The notes under the pieces were generated by a model. That model worked only from the letters and a program-made list of their open reading frames with translations. It was not told where the DNA came from and made no database searches. A stretch of DNA of 37,011 bases from an uncultured Clostridia bacterium. Lineage in GTDB: Bacteria; Bacillota; Clostridia; TANB77; CAG-508. The stretch lies in assembly GCA_944386175.1 (NCBI GenBank), contig CALXAB010000013.1, positions 1 to 37,011 on the forward strand, written 5' to 3'. Of this stretch, positions 7,034 through 15,342 are shown piece by piece (position 1 is the first letter of the stretch; the number at the start of each line of letters is the position of its first letter). A program made the position numbers and the translations under genes.

Positions 7034-8179
7034 ATGTTAAAAAAAGTAGGAATATTAGCAAATGGTGGAGATGTATCAGGGTTTAATGCAGTAATTAGGG
7101 CAATAGTAAAAACAGCAGAAAACCACGGTATAGAGTGCTATGGGATAATGGATGGATATAATGGACTGTTAAAGAAAAATTTTGAATTATTATCAACAGC
7201 AGCAAATGGAGAAGCAATAGGAATATTACCAAGAGGTGGATCTATAATAGGTTCTTCTACAAATTCAAATTTATTTAATTATAAGGTAAAAAAAGAAGAT
7301 GGAAGCGTAGAATATGAAGATTTGTCAGATGAAGCAATAAAAAATATAAAAGATTTTGGATTTGATTGTATATTCACCTTAGGAGGAGACGGAACACAAA
7401 AGTCTGCAAGAGATTTATATACAAAAGGTGTAAATGTAATAGGAGTTCCAAAAACAATAGATAATGATGTTGCTTGTACAGATATTACATTTGGATATAA
7501 CACAGCAGTATCTGTTGCAATGGAAGCATTAGATAGACTTCATACTACAGGTGCTACTCATCATAGAATAATGGTATTAGAGGTGATGGGAAGATACGCA
7601 GGATGGATAGCTTTAGAAGCAGCAATAGCTGGTGGTGCTGATGTAGCACTTATTCCAGAAATTCCATATGATATAAATAGAGTAGCACAAAAAATCGAAA
7701 ACAGAAAAAAAAGAGGAAAAAACTTTAGTATAGTTGTGGTAGCAGAAGGAGCAAAACCAAAAGGTGGAGAACTTACAATTATGGGAAAAAGAGACAATGG
7801 AGAAGGTGTTGATAATACAAAATTAGGAGGAGTTGGACAAGTTGTTGCAACACAATTAGAAAAGTTAACAGGATTAGAAGCAAGAAATACAACTCTAGGA
7901 TATATGCAAAGAGGAGGAACTCCAACAGCATTTGATAGAGTATTATCAACTAAATATGGTACAAAAGCTATGGAATTAGCGTTAGAAGGAAAATTTGGAA
8001 CATTAGCAGTCATAAAAGATGGTAAACTAAATTATGCTACATTAGAAGAAGTAGTAGGCAAAAATACAAAAATAGGTGCAGTTTCTGGAAATACAGAAGA
8101 AAGTAACATAAGGAAAGTAACGATGGACAACGATTTGGTAAAAACAGCAAGAGATATTGGAATAAATTTAGGTGATTAA
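7034..8179 (+). CDS. 6-phosphofructokinase (group III / mixed-substrate type)
   Basis: Phosphorylates fructose 6-phosphate in glycolysis. The 381-residue protein has the PFK fold with GGDVSGFNA near the N-terminus, the donor-binding loop GGDGT (117-121), PKTIDND (139-145, D143 catalytic) and MGRYAGW. In the family, Gly at the fourth position of GGDG(T/S) favours ATP, while Asp there favours pyrophosphate. Lys in PKTIDND is shared with the pyrophosphate-dependent branch. The combination fits group III ATP enzymes, but the donor should be tested. The ATG follows AAAGGAGG. It is monocistronic: a strong promoter lies upstream and a 56 bp inverted repeat lies downstream. Confidence 0.93.
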   Translation: MLKKVGILANGGDVSGFNAVIRAIVKTAENHGIECYGIMDGYNGLLKKNFELLSTAANGEAIGILPRGGSIIGSSTNSNLFNYKVKKEDGSVEYEDLSDEAIKNIKDFGFDCIFTLGGDGTQKSARDLYTKGVNVIGVPKTIDNDVACTDITFGYNTAVSVAMEALDRLHTTGATHHRIMVLEVMGRYAGWIALEAAIAGGADVALIPEIPYDINRVAQKIENRKKRGKNFSIVVVAEGAKPKGGELTIMGKRDNGEGVDNTKLGGVGQVVATQLEKLTGLEARNTTLGYMQRGGTPTAFDRVLSTKYGTKAMELALEGKFGTLAVIKDGKLNYATLEEVVGKNTKIGAVSGNTEESNIRKVTMDNDLVKTARDIGINLGD

Positions 8180-8203
8180 GTAATATTATAAAAATTCCTG
8201 AAT

Positions 8204-8346
8204 AAAATTTCTTTGAGAGGTAGGGAATTTGGGGACGGGGCTTAAAATCCCTATAGTTATTAAAAATAAATGAAATATATTTAATATTTTTAACTATAGG
8301 GATTTTAAGCCCCGTCCCCAAATTCCCTACCTCTCAAAGAAATTTT
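8204..8346. repeat. Large perfect inverted repeat (56 bp arms) between pfkA and the radical SAM gene
   Basis: The arms 8204-8259 and 8291-8346 are exact reverse complements; about 31 nt separate them. They contain AATTTGGGGACGGGGCTT. The element starts about 25 nt after the pfkA stop and ends 15 nt before the radical SAM start. Transcribed, it would form a very stable hairpin ending in T-rich sequence, so it probably terminates pfkA transcription. It shares the GGGGACGG motif with elements at 20562 and 22628. Confidence 0.9.
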
Positions 8347-8360
8347 TTTATAGGGAGAAA

Positions 8361-9470
8361 ATGCCAATGATTAATTATTTAAAATCATCTATATCTATTT
8401 CATCATATGATGGATGTACAATAGGGTGCAAATATTGCATACTTAGTGCTTTGGGTGAAAGAGAATGCGTGAAAAAAATTACTGATGAAGAAAAATTAGT
8501 AGAAGAGTTACTAAACTTTAGATTATACACAAAGGAAATACCAATATCAGTTAATAATCAAACAGACCCATTTTTAAACCAAGAAGTTTTCGAAAGCACA
8601 ATAAAAATATTAAAAATAATGGAAGAAAAACAAATGGAAAATCCAGTTCTAGTTATTACAAAAGGATATATTAATGATAGACAAGCACAAATACTTTCAC
8701 AGATAAATTTAAAACTTATTATTTTATATACATTTTCAGGACTTTCTGAAGTATTAGAGAATAGAAATGAAAAGCAACAAATACAAACAATGGAGAGATT
8801 ATCGGAATTAAAAAATATAAAATTGATAAATTATTATAGACCAGTCATAGAAGGTTTAAATACGGATGTAAAAACTATTGAAAAAGTAGCAAATATTGTG
8901 TTAAAATATTGTGGTGCGAGCATAATATCAGGAATCAGGATAAATTCATATTTAAAAAAAGTATTAGCAGATTTGAATATAAAAATTCCTTCTAAATATG
9001 ATCCAGACCATAAAGTATTATTACCAGAAACATATAATAAAATTTTAGATGTTTTTAAAAGTTTAGACAAAAACTATCCAGTATTTAAAAAAACATCATG
9101 TGGAGTTAGTTATGTATTAAAAAGGCCAGATTATAATGGGCATAGTGCAAGAATTTATTATTGTAAACCTACATGCATTAGTTATCCTATATGTATAGGA
9201 AATAGCAAAATAGGTTTTTGCAATAAAGAATGTCCAAATTATAATATCTGTAAAAAAGAAAGTGAGAAGCAAATTACAAGGGATGACTTCCAAGATGCTT
9301 TAGCGAAAATAGATAAACCAAATAGTAATTTTCAAATAAATGAGCATTTTATAAAATTAGAAGGAACATATTGGCAAGAAGAAGTATCATTTTTAAGACA
9401 TCTAACAAAGAAAAATATAAAAGCTGACAAGTTGTTAAAAAGAAAAGATGAATTTCTAATTTCACAATGA
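8361..9470 (+). CDS. Radical SAM protein of unknown substrate
   Basis: A 369-residue radical SAM enzyme. The cluster-binding motif CTIGCKYC gives C19, C23 and C26 (CxxxCxxC). The rest of the barrel follows. After about residue 245 there is a cysteine-rich region (TSCG, then YYCKPTC, YPICIG, GFCNKECPNYNIC), which may hold an auxiliary iron-sulfur cluster. The motif and cysteine tail do not match a named family I can assign with confidence. The ATG follows AGGGAG directly after the big inverted repeat. A methyltransferase, a guanylate-kinase-like protein and a DUF402 protein follow on the same strand with small gaps, suggesting one transcript. Confidence 0.85.
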   Translation: MPMINYLKSSISISSYDGCTIGCKYCILSALGERECVKKITDEEKLVEELLNFRLYTKEIPISVNNQTDPFLNQEVFESTIKILKIMEEKQMENPVLVITKGYINDRQAQILSQINLKLIILYTFSGLSEVLENRNEKQQIQTMERLSELKNIKLINYYRPVIEGLNTDVKTIEKVANIVLKYCGASIISGIRINSYLKKVLADLNIKIPSKYDPDHKVLLPETYNKILDVFKSLDKNYPVFKKTSCGVSYVLKRPDYNGHSARIYYCKPTCISYPICIGNSKIGFCNKECPNYNICKKESEKQITRDDFQDALAKIDKPNSNFQINEHFIKLEGTYWQEEVSFLRHLTKKNIKADKLLKRKDEFLISQ

Positions 9471-9487
9471 GTCGCAAAGGAGGGCAT

Positions 9488-10162
9488 ATGATAAAATCAA
9501 AACCATGGGATTGGAAAAAGGTCAATGTTGAAGATGAAGAAAATATATGGAGAAAACCTTCAATGGAAACATATTATTTAGCAGATAGGTGGATAGGACA
9601 AAAGAAAAAGCAATTTTTGGATATAGGCTGTGGATTAGGAAGACATACTATATTTTTTGCAAAAAAAGGTTTCAATGTTAGTGGCATAGACTTATCAAAA
9701 GAAGCAATAGAAGAAACAAAAAAATGGGCACAAAAAGAAAATGTTAAGATAGAAAGTATAGAAAATTGCGATATGTTAGAGATACCGTATAAAGATAATA
9801 GTTTTGATTGTATATTATGTAGGAATGTAATATCACATACTAACACAGAAGGAATGAAAAAAATACTAAATAAAATTTATGATTTGCTAAAAGAAGATGG
9901 AGAATGTTTTTTAACTTTAGGCTCAAAAAATGCGAGTACATATAAAGATAAGAATAATCCAAAAATTGATGAAAACACGGCTATAAGAATGGATGATGGA
10001 CCAGAAAAAGGAGTTCCACATTTTTATGCAGATATTGAAATTATACCAAAACTTTTTAAAAAATTTAAAATAGAGTATATAGCACAAGTCCAAGATTTTA
10101 AGCAAATAGAAAATGGATTTAGAAGCTTTTGGCATTATTTATTATTAATAAGAAAAATATAA
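9488..10162 (+). CDS. Class I SAM-dependent methyltransferase
   Basis: A 224-residue methyltransferase of the Rossmann type. Motif I is FLDIGCGLGRHT (43-54), with the acidic ribose-binding residue in GIDLS (D68) and the post-motif region DNSFDCILCRNVISH. The substrate is unknown. I chose the ATG at 9488 because AAAGGAGG lies just before it; an earlier in-frame ATG (9467) overlaps the stop of the radical SAM gene as ATGA but has no ribosome site. The near overlap indicates translational coupling with the radical SAM gene. Confidence 0.88.
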   Translation: MIKSKPWDWKKVNVEDEENIWRKPSMETYYLADRWIGQKKKQFLDIGCGLGRHTIFFAKKGFNVSGIDLSKEAIEETKKWAQKENVKIESIENCDMLEIPYKDNSFDCILCRNVISHTNTEGMKKILNKIYDLLKEDGECFLTLGSKNASTYKDKNNPKIDENTAIRMDDGPEKGVPHFYADIEIIPKLFKKFKIEYIAQVQDFKQIENGFRSFWHYLLLIRKI

Positions 10163-10222
10163 ATAAAGTATTTAAACATATACTAAATAATTTGAACTAA
10201 TTAAATATAGAAGGGAATGATA

Positions 10223-10924
10223 ATGATTAATAATATATTAGTAGGAATTATTGGGCCAAGTGGTGGAGGAAAAAGTACAATAATAAATAGAATAATGAAT
10301 AAATATCCTGAAGAATGCTATAGAATATCAACATATACAACAAGAAAACCAAGACCAGGAGAAAAAAATGGAAGACAATATAATTTTATAACAAAACAAC
10401 AATATGAAAATTTATATAATTCAAGAAATTTAATAGCGTGTTCAAAAGTAAATGGTGAGTATTATGGAGCTCCAAAAATAAATATGAATGATGAAGAACT
10501 TAAAAATAAAATAGTTTTAGTAGATATGGGAGCAAAAGGAGCAAAAGAGTTTAAAGATACATACAAAAATTCAATATTTATTTATATAATACCACCAAAC
10601 AGGGAGATATTATCATCTCAAATGAAAAATAGAGATTCTACTAGGATGGATAGAAATAAAAATCAATTAGAAAATATGAAAGATGTATGTAAGTGGCTAG
10701 TGATAAATGATGATATAGACAAAACGACAAATGAAATAATGCACATAATAAGAACAATAAAACAATATTATGGCAATTTAAATAAAATAGATAAAGAAAC
10801 AGCAAAATTTTTATACCATAGAACATTATATAATATGGATAATATAATGTTTTTAAAAAAATATTATGAAGAAAATATTTCAGAAAATAATCTGATAGTT
10901 GAAAATAAAGGAGAAGGAAGATAA
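10223..10924 (+). CDS. Guanylate kinase-like P-loop protein
   Basis: A 233-residue protein with the guanylate kinase fold in its first 180 residues. Walker A is GPSGGGKST (11-19). Then come STYTTRKPRPGEKNGRQYNF, close to the GMP-binding TTR..RPGE segment of Gmk, and EYYGAP, matching the EYYGTP loop. The lid arginines look altered (MKNRDSTRMDRNKNQLE). About 50 C-terminal residues exceed the usual guanylate kinase length. It is therefore either a divergent Gmk or a paralogue with another job. The start at 10223 has the best spacing to GAAGGGA; the ATG at 10217 abuts it. It lies downstream of the methyltransferase and upstream of the DUF402 gene. Confidence 0.82.
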   Translation: MINNILVGIIGPSGGGKSTIINRIMNKYPEECYRISTYTTRKPRPGEKNGRQYNFITKQQYENLYNSRNLIACSKVNGEYYGAPKINMNDEELKNKIVLVDMGAKGAKEFKDTYKNSIFIYIIPPNREILSSQMKNRDSTRMDRNKNQLENMKDVCKWLVINDDIDKTTNEIMHIIRTIKQYYGNLNKIDKETAKFLYHRTLYNMDNIMFLKKYYEENISENNLIVENKGEGR

Positions 10925-10965
10925 TTTATAAAAAATATTACAAAAGGAAAGGATCGTGATTAATT

Positions 10966-11514
10966 ATGAAAGAACTAAATAGATGGGTAGATGTACGAAA
11001 GAAACAAGTAAAAGAAGTTACTAACTTAAATGTAAGTATAAAAAAATTAGAGGATCTAAATGCATATTTAACAATAAAAGAAGTAAAAGATTTAGAACAA
11101 CCATATTTTATTTATATAAATGGAGAGTTAGTAAAAAAAATGGACAAAAATTATAAGATTATAGAATATACACCATTAGATGAAAGTTATAATGTTAGAG
11201 CACATGTAAATGATAAAAATGAAATTTTAGAGTACTATTTTGATATAACATATGGAAAAAATAAAATTATAGATGGCATACCATATTACAATGATTTATT
11301 TTTAGATGTGGTATATTATCAAGAAGTGGCGACTAAATCATCAACATATATACATTTAAGTGATAGAAATGATTTAGAAGAAGCATTAGAAAAAGGTATA
11401 ATAGATAAAGAACAATATGATTATGCATATCAAATAACAGACAAATTATTAAAAGAATTAAAAAGTGGTCAAAATAGATTTGTAAAAAGAGGAATCAAAG
11501 ACTTATCTTTTTAA
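10966..11514 (+). CDS. DUF402 family protein (predicted nucleoside diphosphatase-like)
   Basis: A 182-residue cytoplasmic protein. The segment AHVNDKNEILEYYFDITYGK, then a DLFLDVVYYQ strand and the acidic DRNDLEEALEKGIIDKEQYDYA helix, match the DUF402 pattern as I know it. Characterised members hydrolyse nucleoside diphosphates or fluorinated metabolites using acidic metal-binding residues. AAAGGAAAGGA precedes the ATG by about 12 nt. It closes the radical SAM run; a GGACGCGTCC-type hairpin starts 2 nt after its stop. Confidence 0.8.
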   Translation: MKELNRWVDVRKKQVKEVTNLNVSIKKLEDLNAYLTIKEVKDLEQPYFIYINGELVKKMDKNYKIIEYTPLDESYNVRAHVNDKNEILEYYFDITYGKNKIIDGIPYYNDLFLDVVYYQEVATKSSTYIHLSDRNDLEEALEKGIIDKEQYDYAYQITDKLLKELKSGQNRFVKRGIKDLSF

Positions 11515-11515
11515 T

Positions 11516-11548
11516 TTACCAATTTGGGGACGCGTTCAAAATTGGTAA
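11516..11548. repeat. GGACGCGTCC-type hairpin, copy 4
   Basis: TTACCAATTTGGGGACGCG and TTCAAAATTGGTAA, starting 2 nt after the DUF402 stop. It forms the left end of a composite structure extending to 11722. Confidence 0.8.
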
Positions 11549-11557
11549 TTTGTAATT

Positions 11558-11658
11558 CTAAAAACCAAAGGTAGTATATATAAATTTTAGAATTTATAAT
11601 ATTCTTCCATTCACATTCATAATTACTAAAATTTATATATACTACATTTGGTTTTTAG
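11558..11658. repeat. 33 bp inverted repeat between two short hairpins
   Basis: Arms 11558-11590 and 11626-11658 pair with one mismatch (CTAAAAACCAAAGGTAG... inverted). The 35 nt interior is AT-rich. Flanked by hairpin copies 4 and 5 in opposite polarity. The 305 bp between the DUF402 and FIST genes hold only this composite and a promoter. Confidence 0.85.
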
Positions 11659-11689
11659 TTTAAAAAATTAAAACAAAAAATGCATTTAA

Positions 11690-11722
11690 ATTCCAATTTT
11701 GGACGTGACCCCAAATTGGTAA
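11690..11722. repeat. GGACGCGTCC-type hairpin, copy 5 (opposite polarity)
   Basis: TTCCAATTTTGGACGTGACC and CCAAATTGGTAA. The GGGG variant is here on the right arm, the mirror image of copy 4, closing the composite element. Confidence 0.75.
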
Positions 11723-11755
11723 TATTACAACTTTATTACATTTTTGTGAAAAACA

Positions 11756-11784
11756 TTGTACAAAAAACATATTATTGGTATAAT
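11756..11784 (+). promoter_or_regulatory. Promoter of the FIST protein gene
   Basis: TTGTAC (11756-11761), 17 bp spacer, TATAAT (11779-11784) with extended TG at 11776-11777. Confidence 0.65.
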
Positions 11785-11819
11785 TTGGATAGAATAAAAA
11801 TTACAAAGGAGGAGTAATT

Positions 11820-12986
11820 ATGTTAAAAGCAAACGTAGGATGGAGTACAAACGAAGATAGTTATACACAAGGAAAGGAGACAGCCGCAAAAGCAGTTATA
11901 GACTTAATAGAAACAAAAGTAGCATTTTTATATACATCAGTAGATTGTGATGTAAAAAAAGTTTTAGAAGGTGCTAAATCAGAATTAGGAACAGCACCAA
12001 TCATTGGATGTACATCAAGTGCAGGAATTATTACACCAGATGGATTTATTTCAGGAGATAATGGATTTACAGGTATTTTAGCCTTAGGTGATCCAGATTT
12101 AGTCGTAGGAGTTGCAGGGTCAGAGAAAAAAGGTTCAGCAAGAGAAACAGGTAGAATGTTAGCAAAAGAAGCAATGAAAAATGCAGGAAAAGACTGTGTA
12201 CCAGCATATTTTTATATGGTAGCATCACCAGCAGAGGAAGAAGATTATATCAAAGGTATAGAAGATGTAATTGGTAGAGTTCCAATATTTGGAGGAAGTG
12301 CAGCAGATAATACTGTAGAAGGAAAATGGAGTATATATACAGGAAATACGATATTTAATGATGGTGCGGCAGTAGCATTTTTCTATACAGACAAGGAAAT
12401 GGAAAATGTGTTTACAGGTGCATATAATGAAACAACAAATTCAGGAGTTATAACAGAAGTAAAAGGAAAAAGAACTTTAGTAAAAATAGATGGAGAACCA
12501 GCTCTTAAAAAATATGCTGAATGGACAGGAGCGAAACAAAAGGATTTAGATGGAAATAATTTACTAGTTACAACAATTACAAAACCTTTAGGAGTAAAAG
12601 ATAGATTAGGAGATTTAGTAGCAATTCGTCATCCTATGTTTGGAAATAAAGATAAATCAATGAACATAGGTGCAAACCTTGCAGTAAATACAGCAGTTAT
12701 TCAAATGGAAGCAACAGTTGATGAATTAATAAACTCAACAGGAAATACAATGAAAGAATTAAATAATGATATGAATGGAGAAGTTGGCGCATATTTATTA
12801 GTTCATTGCGGAGGAAGAAGATTAGGAATAGGAGACAGAATAGATGAAGTTTCAAAACAATTGAAAAAAGAAGCTAATGGTAAACCATTTATAGCGATAT
12901 TTACATTTGGAGAATATGGAGTTAGAGATCATGGAGCAAATACAACAGGAGGATTAATGTTATCATTCACAGCATTTGGAAAATGA
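11820..12986 (+). CDS. FIST domain signal-sensing protein
   Basis: A 388-residue soluble protein covering the FIST N and FIST C domains from end to end. The N-terminal half contains KVAFLYTSVDCD, PIIGCTSSAGIITPDG and IPIFGGSAADN-type segments; the C-terminal half contains EVGAYLLVHCGGRRLGIGDR and PFIAIFTFGEYG. FIST domains are thought to bind small ligands and are usually fused to histidine kinases, cyclases or receptors. Here there is no output domain. The ATG follows AAAGGAGGAG. It is followed by an aldehyde dehydrogenase about 110 nt downstream with no clear terminator between, so the two may be co-transcribed. Confidence 0.88.
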   Translation: MLKANVGWSTNEDSYTQGKETAAKAVIDLIETKVAFLYTSVDCDVKKVLEGAKSELGTAPIIGCTSSAGIITPDGFISGDNGFTGILALGDPDLVVGVAGSEKKGSARETGRMLAKEAMKNAGKDCVPAYFYMVASPAEEEDYIKGIEDVIGRVPIFGGSAADNTVEGKWSIYTGNTIFNDGAAVAFFYTDKEMENVFTGAYNETTNSGVITEVKGKRTLVKIDGEPALKKYAEWTGAKQKDLDGNNLLVTTITKPLGVKDRLGDLVAIRHPMFGNKDKSMNIGANLAVNTAVIQMEATVDELINSTGNTMKELNNDMNGEVGAYLLVHCGGRRLGIGDRIDEVSKQLKKEANGKPFIAIFTFGEYGVRDHGANTTGGLMLSFTAFGK

Positions 12987-13100
12987 AGAGCAGGGGAAAA
13001 ACCACAAAACAAAAGTCAAAAATACGAATGCAAAATAGAAGAATATGCTGAAGGAGAACTAATGGTTTGTAAAGCTATAAATAATAAGGAGGGAGCAAGT

Positions 13101-14534
13101 ATGAAAAATTTAATAGGATATGAGTGGAAAGATGCTTCAAATGGAGCTACAATAGAAGTTGTTAATCCAGCAACTCAAGAACTTATAGATACAGTACCAA
13201 ATGTTACAGATGAAGATGTTGATGAAGCTGTAAAAGTTGCTGTTATAGAACAAAAGAAATGGGAAAAAGTATCAATCTATGAAAGAGCAGATATATTATA
13301 TAAATTTGTTGATTTAGTAGAAGAAAACAAAGAAAGATTAGCAACATTATTATCAAATGAAACAGGAAAACCAATTAAAGAAGCAAGAGGAGAAATTGCA
13401 AATGTCAGAATTGGAACAAGAGGGTTTATAGAAAGGGCAAAACACCTTTATGGAGAAAGCATACCAGCAGGGACAGAAGCTGGGCAAGAAACAACAATGC
13501 AAATAACAAAAAGATATCCAATAGGAGTCATAGCAGCAATTATACCTTTTAACTTCCCAAGCGACTTATTTTGCCAAAAAGTACCACCAGCACTAATGAT
13601 GGGAAATAGTATAATAGTAAAACCATCAAATTATAATCCATTAACATTAATAGAATATGTAAAATTAATGATTGAAGCAGGAGTTCCAGCAGGATGTATT
13701 CAAATATTAACAGGAGATGGACCAAAGGCAGGACAAGCATTAGCAAGACATAAAGGAGTACATCTAGTATCATTAACAGGTGGAACAGCAGCAGGAATAG
13801 AAACAATGGGTACAGCTTCTAAAAACTTAACACATGTGATGCTAGAACTAGGAGGAAATGACGCGTTTATCTTTTTAGAAGATGGAGACATGGACTTAGC
13901 AGTAAAAGAAACAATTTGGGGAAGATTATATAATGGTGGACAAGTATGTTGTGCAAGTAAGCGTTTTTTAATCCATAATTCAAGAAAACAAGAATTTATA
14001 GATAGAATGAAAGAAGTAATATCAAACCTAAAAGTTGGAGATCCAATGCAAGAAGATACAGACATGGGACCAATGATTAATATAAATGCAGCAAAAAGAA
14101 TAGAAGAACAAGTAAATCAAATGGTTCAAGAAGGAGCTACGATCGTATGTGGAGGAAAAAGAGAAGACGCATATTATTATCCAACAATATTAGATAATGT
14201 AACAAAAGACATGGAAGTAGCAAAAGACATGGAAATATTTGGACCAGTAATATCAGTAATTGGATTTGACACAGTAGAAGAAGCAATAGAAATAGCAAAT
14301 CAATCATCATATGGACTATGTGGATGTGTTATCTCAAAAGACTATTCAAGAGCAATGAAAATAGCAGATAGGTTAGAATGTGGAGGAGCAGTAGTAAATG
14401 GAGCAAGTTTTTATCGTTCATTTGAAATGCCATTTGGAGGTTGGAAACATTCAGGAATAGGCAACGAAGGAGTATTAACTACATTACAAGAAATGTCAAG
14501 AGTGAAAACAATAGTATTAAAAAATATTTTATAG
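13101..14534 (+). CDS. NAD(P)-dependent aldehyde dehydrogenase
   Basis: Oxidises an aldehyde to an acid (or acyl product) using NAD(P). The 477-residue protein has the full family set: PFNFPSDLFCQKVPPAL, LTGGTAAG for the cofactor, E249 in LELGGND and the catalytic GQVC (C283, with C284 next to it), then the late KTIVLKN oligomerisation tail. Substrate cannot be read from the sequence; succinate semialdehyde, lactaldehyde or glyceraldehyde phosphate types are possible. Two in-frame ATGs have ribosome sites: 13062 after AAGGAG and 13101 after AAGGAGGG. I prefer 13101, where the conserved N-terminus begins. It lies in a group with a FIST sensor and an iron alcohol dehydrogenase. Confidence 0.92.
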   Translation: MKNLIGYEWKDASNGATIEVVNPATQELIDTVPNVTDEDVDEAVKVAVIEQKKWEKVSIYERADILYKFVDLVEENKERLATLLSNETGKPIKEARGEIANVRIGTRGFIERAKHLYGESIPAGTEAGQETTMQITKRYPIGVIAAIIPFNFPSDLFCQKVPPALMMGNSIIVKPSNYNPLTLIEYVKLMIEAGVPAGCIQILTGDGPKAGQALARHKGVHLVSLTGGTAAGIETMGTASKNLTHVMLELGGNDAFIFLEDGDMDLAVKETIWGRLYNGGQVCCASKRFLIHNSRKQEFIDRMKEVISNLKVGDPMQEDTDMGPMININAAKRIEEQVNQMVQEGATIVCGGKREDAYYYPTILDNVTKDMEVAKDMEIFGPVISVIGFDTVEEAIEIANQSSYGLCGCVISKDYSRAMKIADRLECGGAVVNGASFYRSFEMPFGGWKHSGIGNEGVLTTLQEMSRVKTIVLKNIL

Positions 14535-14536
14535 TG

Positions 14537-14555
14537 AAAAGGGTGCTCCCTTTTT
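14537..14555 (+). terminator. Terminator of the aldehyde dehydrogenase gene
   Basis: AAAAGGG, TGCT loop, CCCTTTTT, starting three bases after the stop codon. Confidence 0.8.
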
Positions 14556-14630
14556 CCCTATTATCAAAATAAATAAAAGGACTATAGTATGCATAACTTC
14601 TTTGTACTTTAGGAAGGAATGAGATTAAAT

Positions 14631-15284
14631 ATGGAAAAAAAGAAAAAAATCATAACAATAAGCGTAATAGCAATAGTAATTGTACTTGTAATAGGAACGA
14701 TTGCAGTAATTGTGCTAAATCAAGCAAACAAAAAAGAAGATAAAAAAGTTATAATAGGCGAATTATATAATCAAATACAAGAAAATGATAAATATACAAT
14801 AGAAACAACTCTTGATGATAATAACAAAATGTATTATGCCAAAAGTGGAAATATGGCGTATTTATATTCAATAACTAATGGAGATGAGTTAAAATTATTA
14901 GTAAGAGATGGGAATACTTATCTTATAAAAGATGATGAGCAAATATATTACACATATCAAAATAATGAGACAGAATTATCCAGAATTGCAGGAGAATTAG
15001 AAGAATTAAAAAATAATGAACCAGTTAAAGGAAAAGAAAAAATAGATAATAAGACATATAATTATGATGAATATAATACTTTAACTGATTTTGCTATTCA
15101 AGATTTAGCAGACGAAAATAGTCAAGATGAACAAAACGTAAAAACTAGATTTTATTATAAAAATGATAAACTAGTTTATATAAAAACAATTGTAGGAAAT
15201 AAACAAGAACTATTAAAAGTAGATATGTCTTATGACGCTAACAATGAATTATTCAATATACCTTCAAATTATAAAGAAGGTTAA
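14631..15284 (+). CDS. Membrane-anchored extracytoplasmic protein of unknown function
   Basis: A 217-residue protein with a lysine start (MEKKKK) and one hydrophobic segment (about 7-29), then an outside domain without cysteines. The domain has repeated strand-like segments (MYYAKSGNMAYLYSI, DKLVYIKTIVGN), reminiscent of lipoprotein-like beta domains in Firmicutes, but I cannot assign a family. There is no lipobox, so it is a signal-anchored protein rather than a lipoprotein. The ATG at 14631 is 12 nt from AGGAAGGA; an in-frame ATG at 14619 abuts the ribosome site and is less likely. A GGACGCGTCC hairpin follows the stop immediately. Confidence 0.8.
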   Translation: MEKKKKIITISVIAIVIVLVIGTIAVIVLNQANKKEDKKVIIGELYNQIQENDKYTIETTLDDNNKMYYAKSGNMAYLYSITNGDELKLLVRDGNTYLIKDDEQIYYTYQNNETELSRIAGELEELKNNEPVKGKEKIDNKTYNYDEYNTLTDFAIQDLADENSQDEQNVKTRFYYKNDKLVYIKTIVGNKQELLKVDMSYDANNELFNIPSNYKEG

Positions 15285-15318
15285 ATTCCAATTTTGGACG
15301 CGTCCCTAAATTGGTAAT
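15285..15318. repeat. GGACGCGTCC-type hairpin, copy 6
   Basis: CCAATTTTGGACGCGTCC with right arm CTAAATTGGTAAT, beginning at the stop codon of the preceding gene and 25 nt before the alcohol dehydrogenase start. Confidence 0.78.
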
Positions 15319-15342
15319 TTTAAGAAATTAGGAGGAATGAAA

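Noticed and set aside
7561..8013. Long open frame on the minus strand inside pfkA
   Set aside because: It mirrors the coding frame of a clear phosphofructokinase, has no ribosome site and an implausible hydrophobic composition. The same applies to other long antisense frames over thrS, valS, ychF and the aldehyde dehydrogenase.
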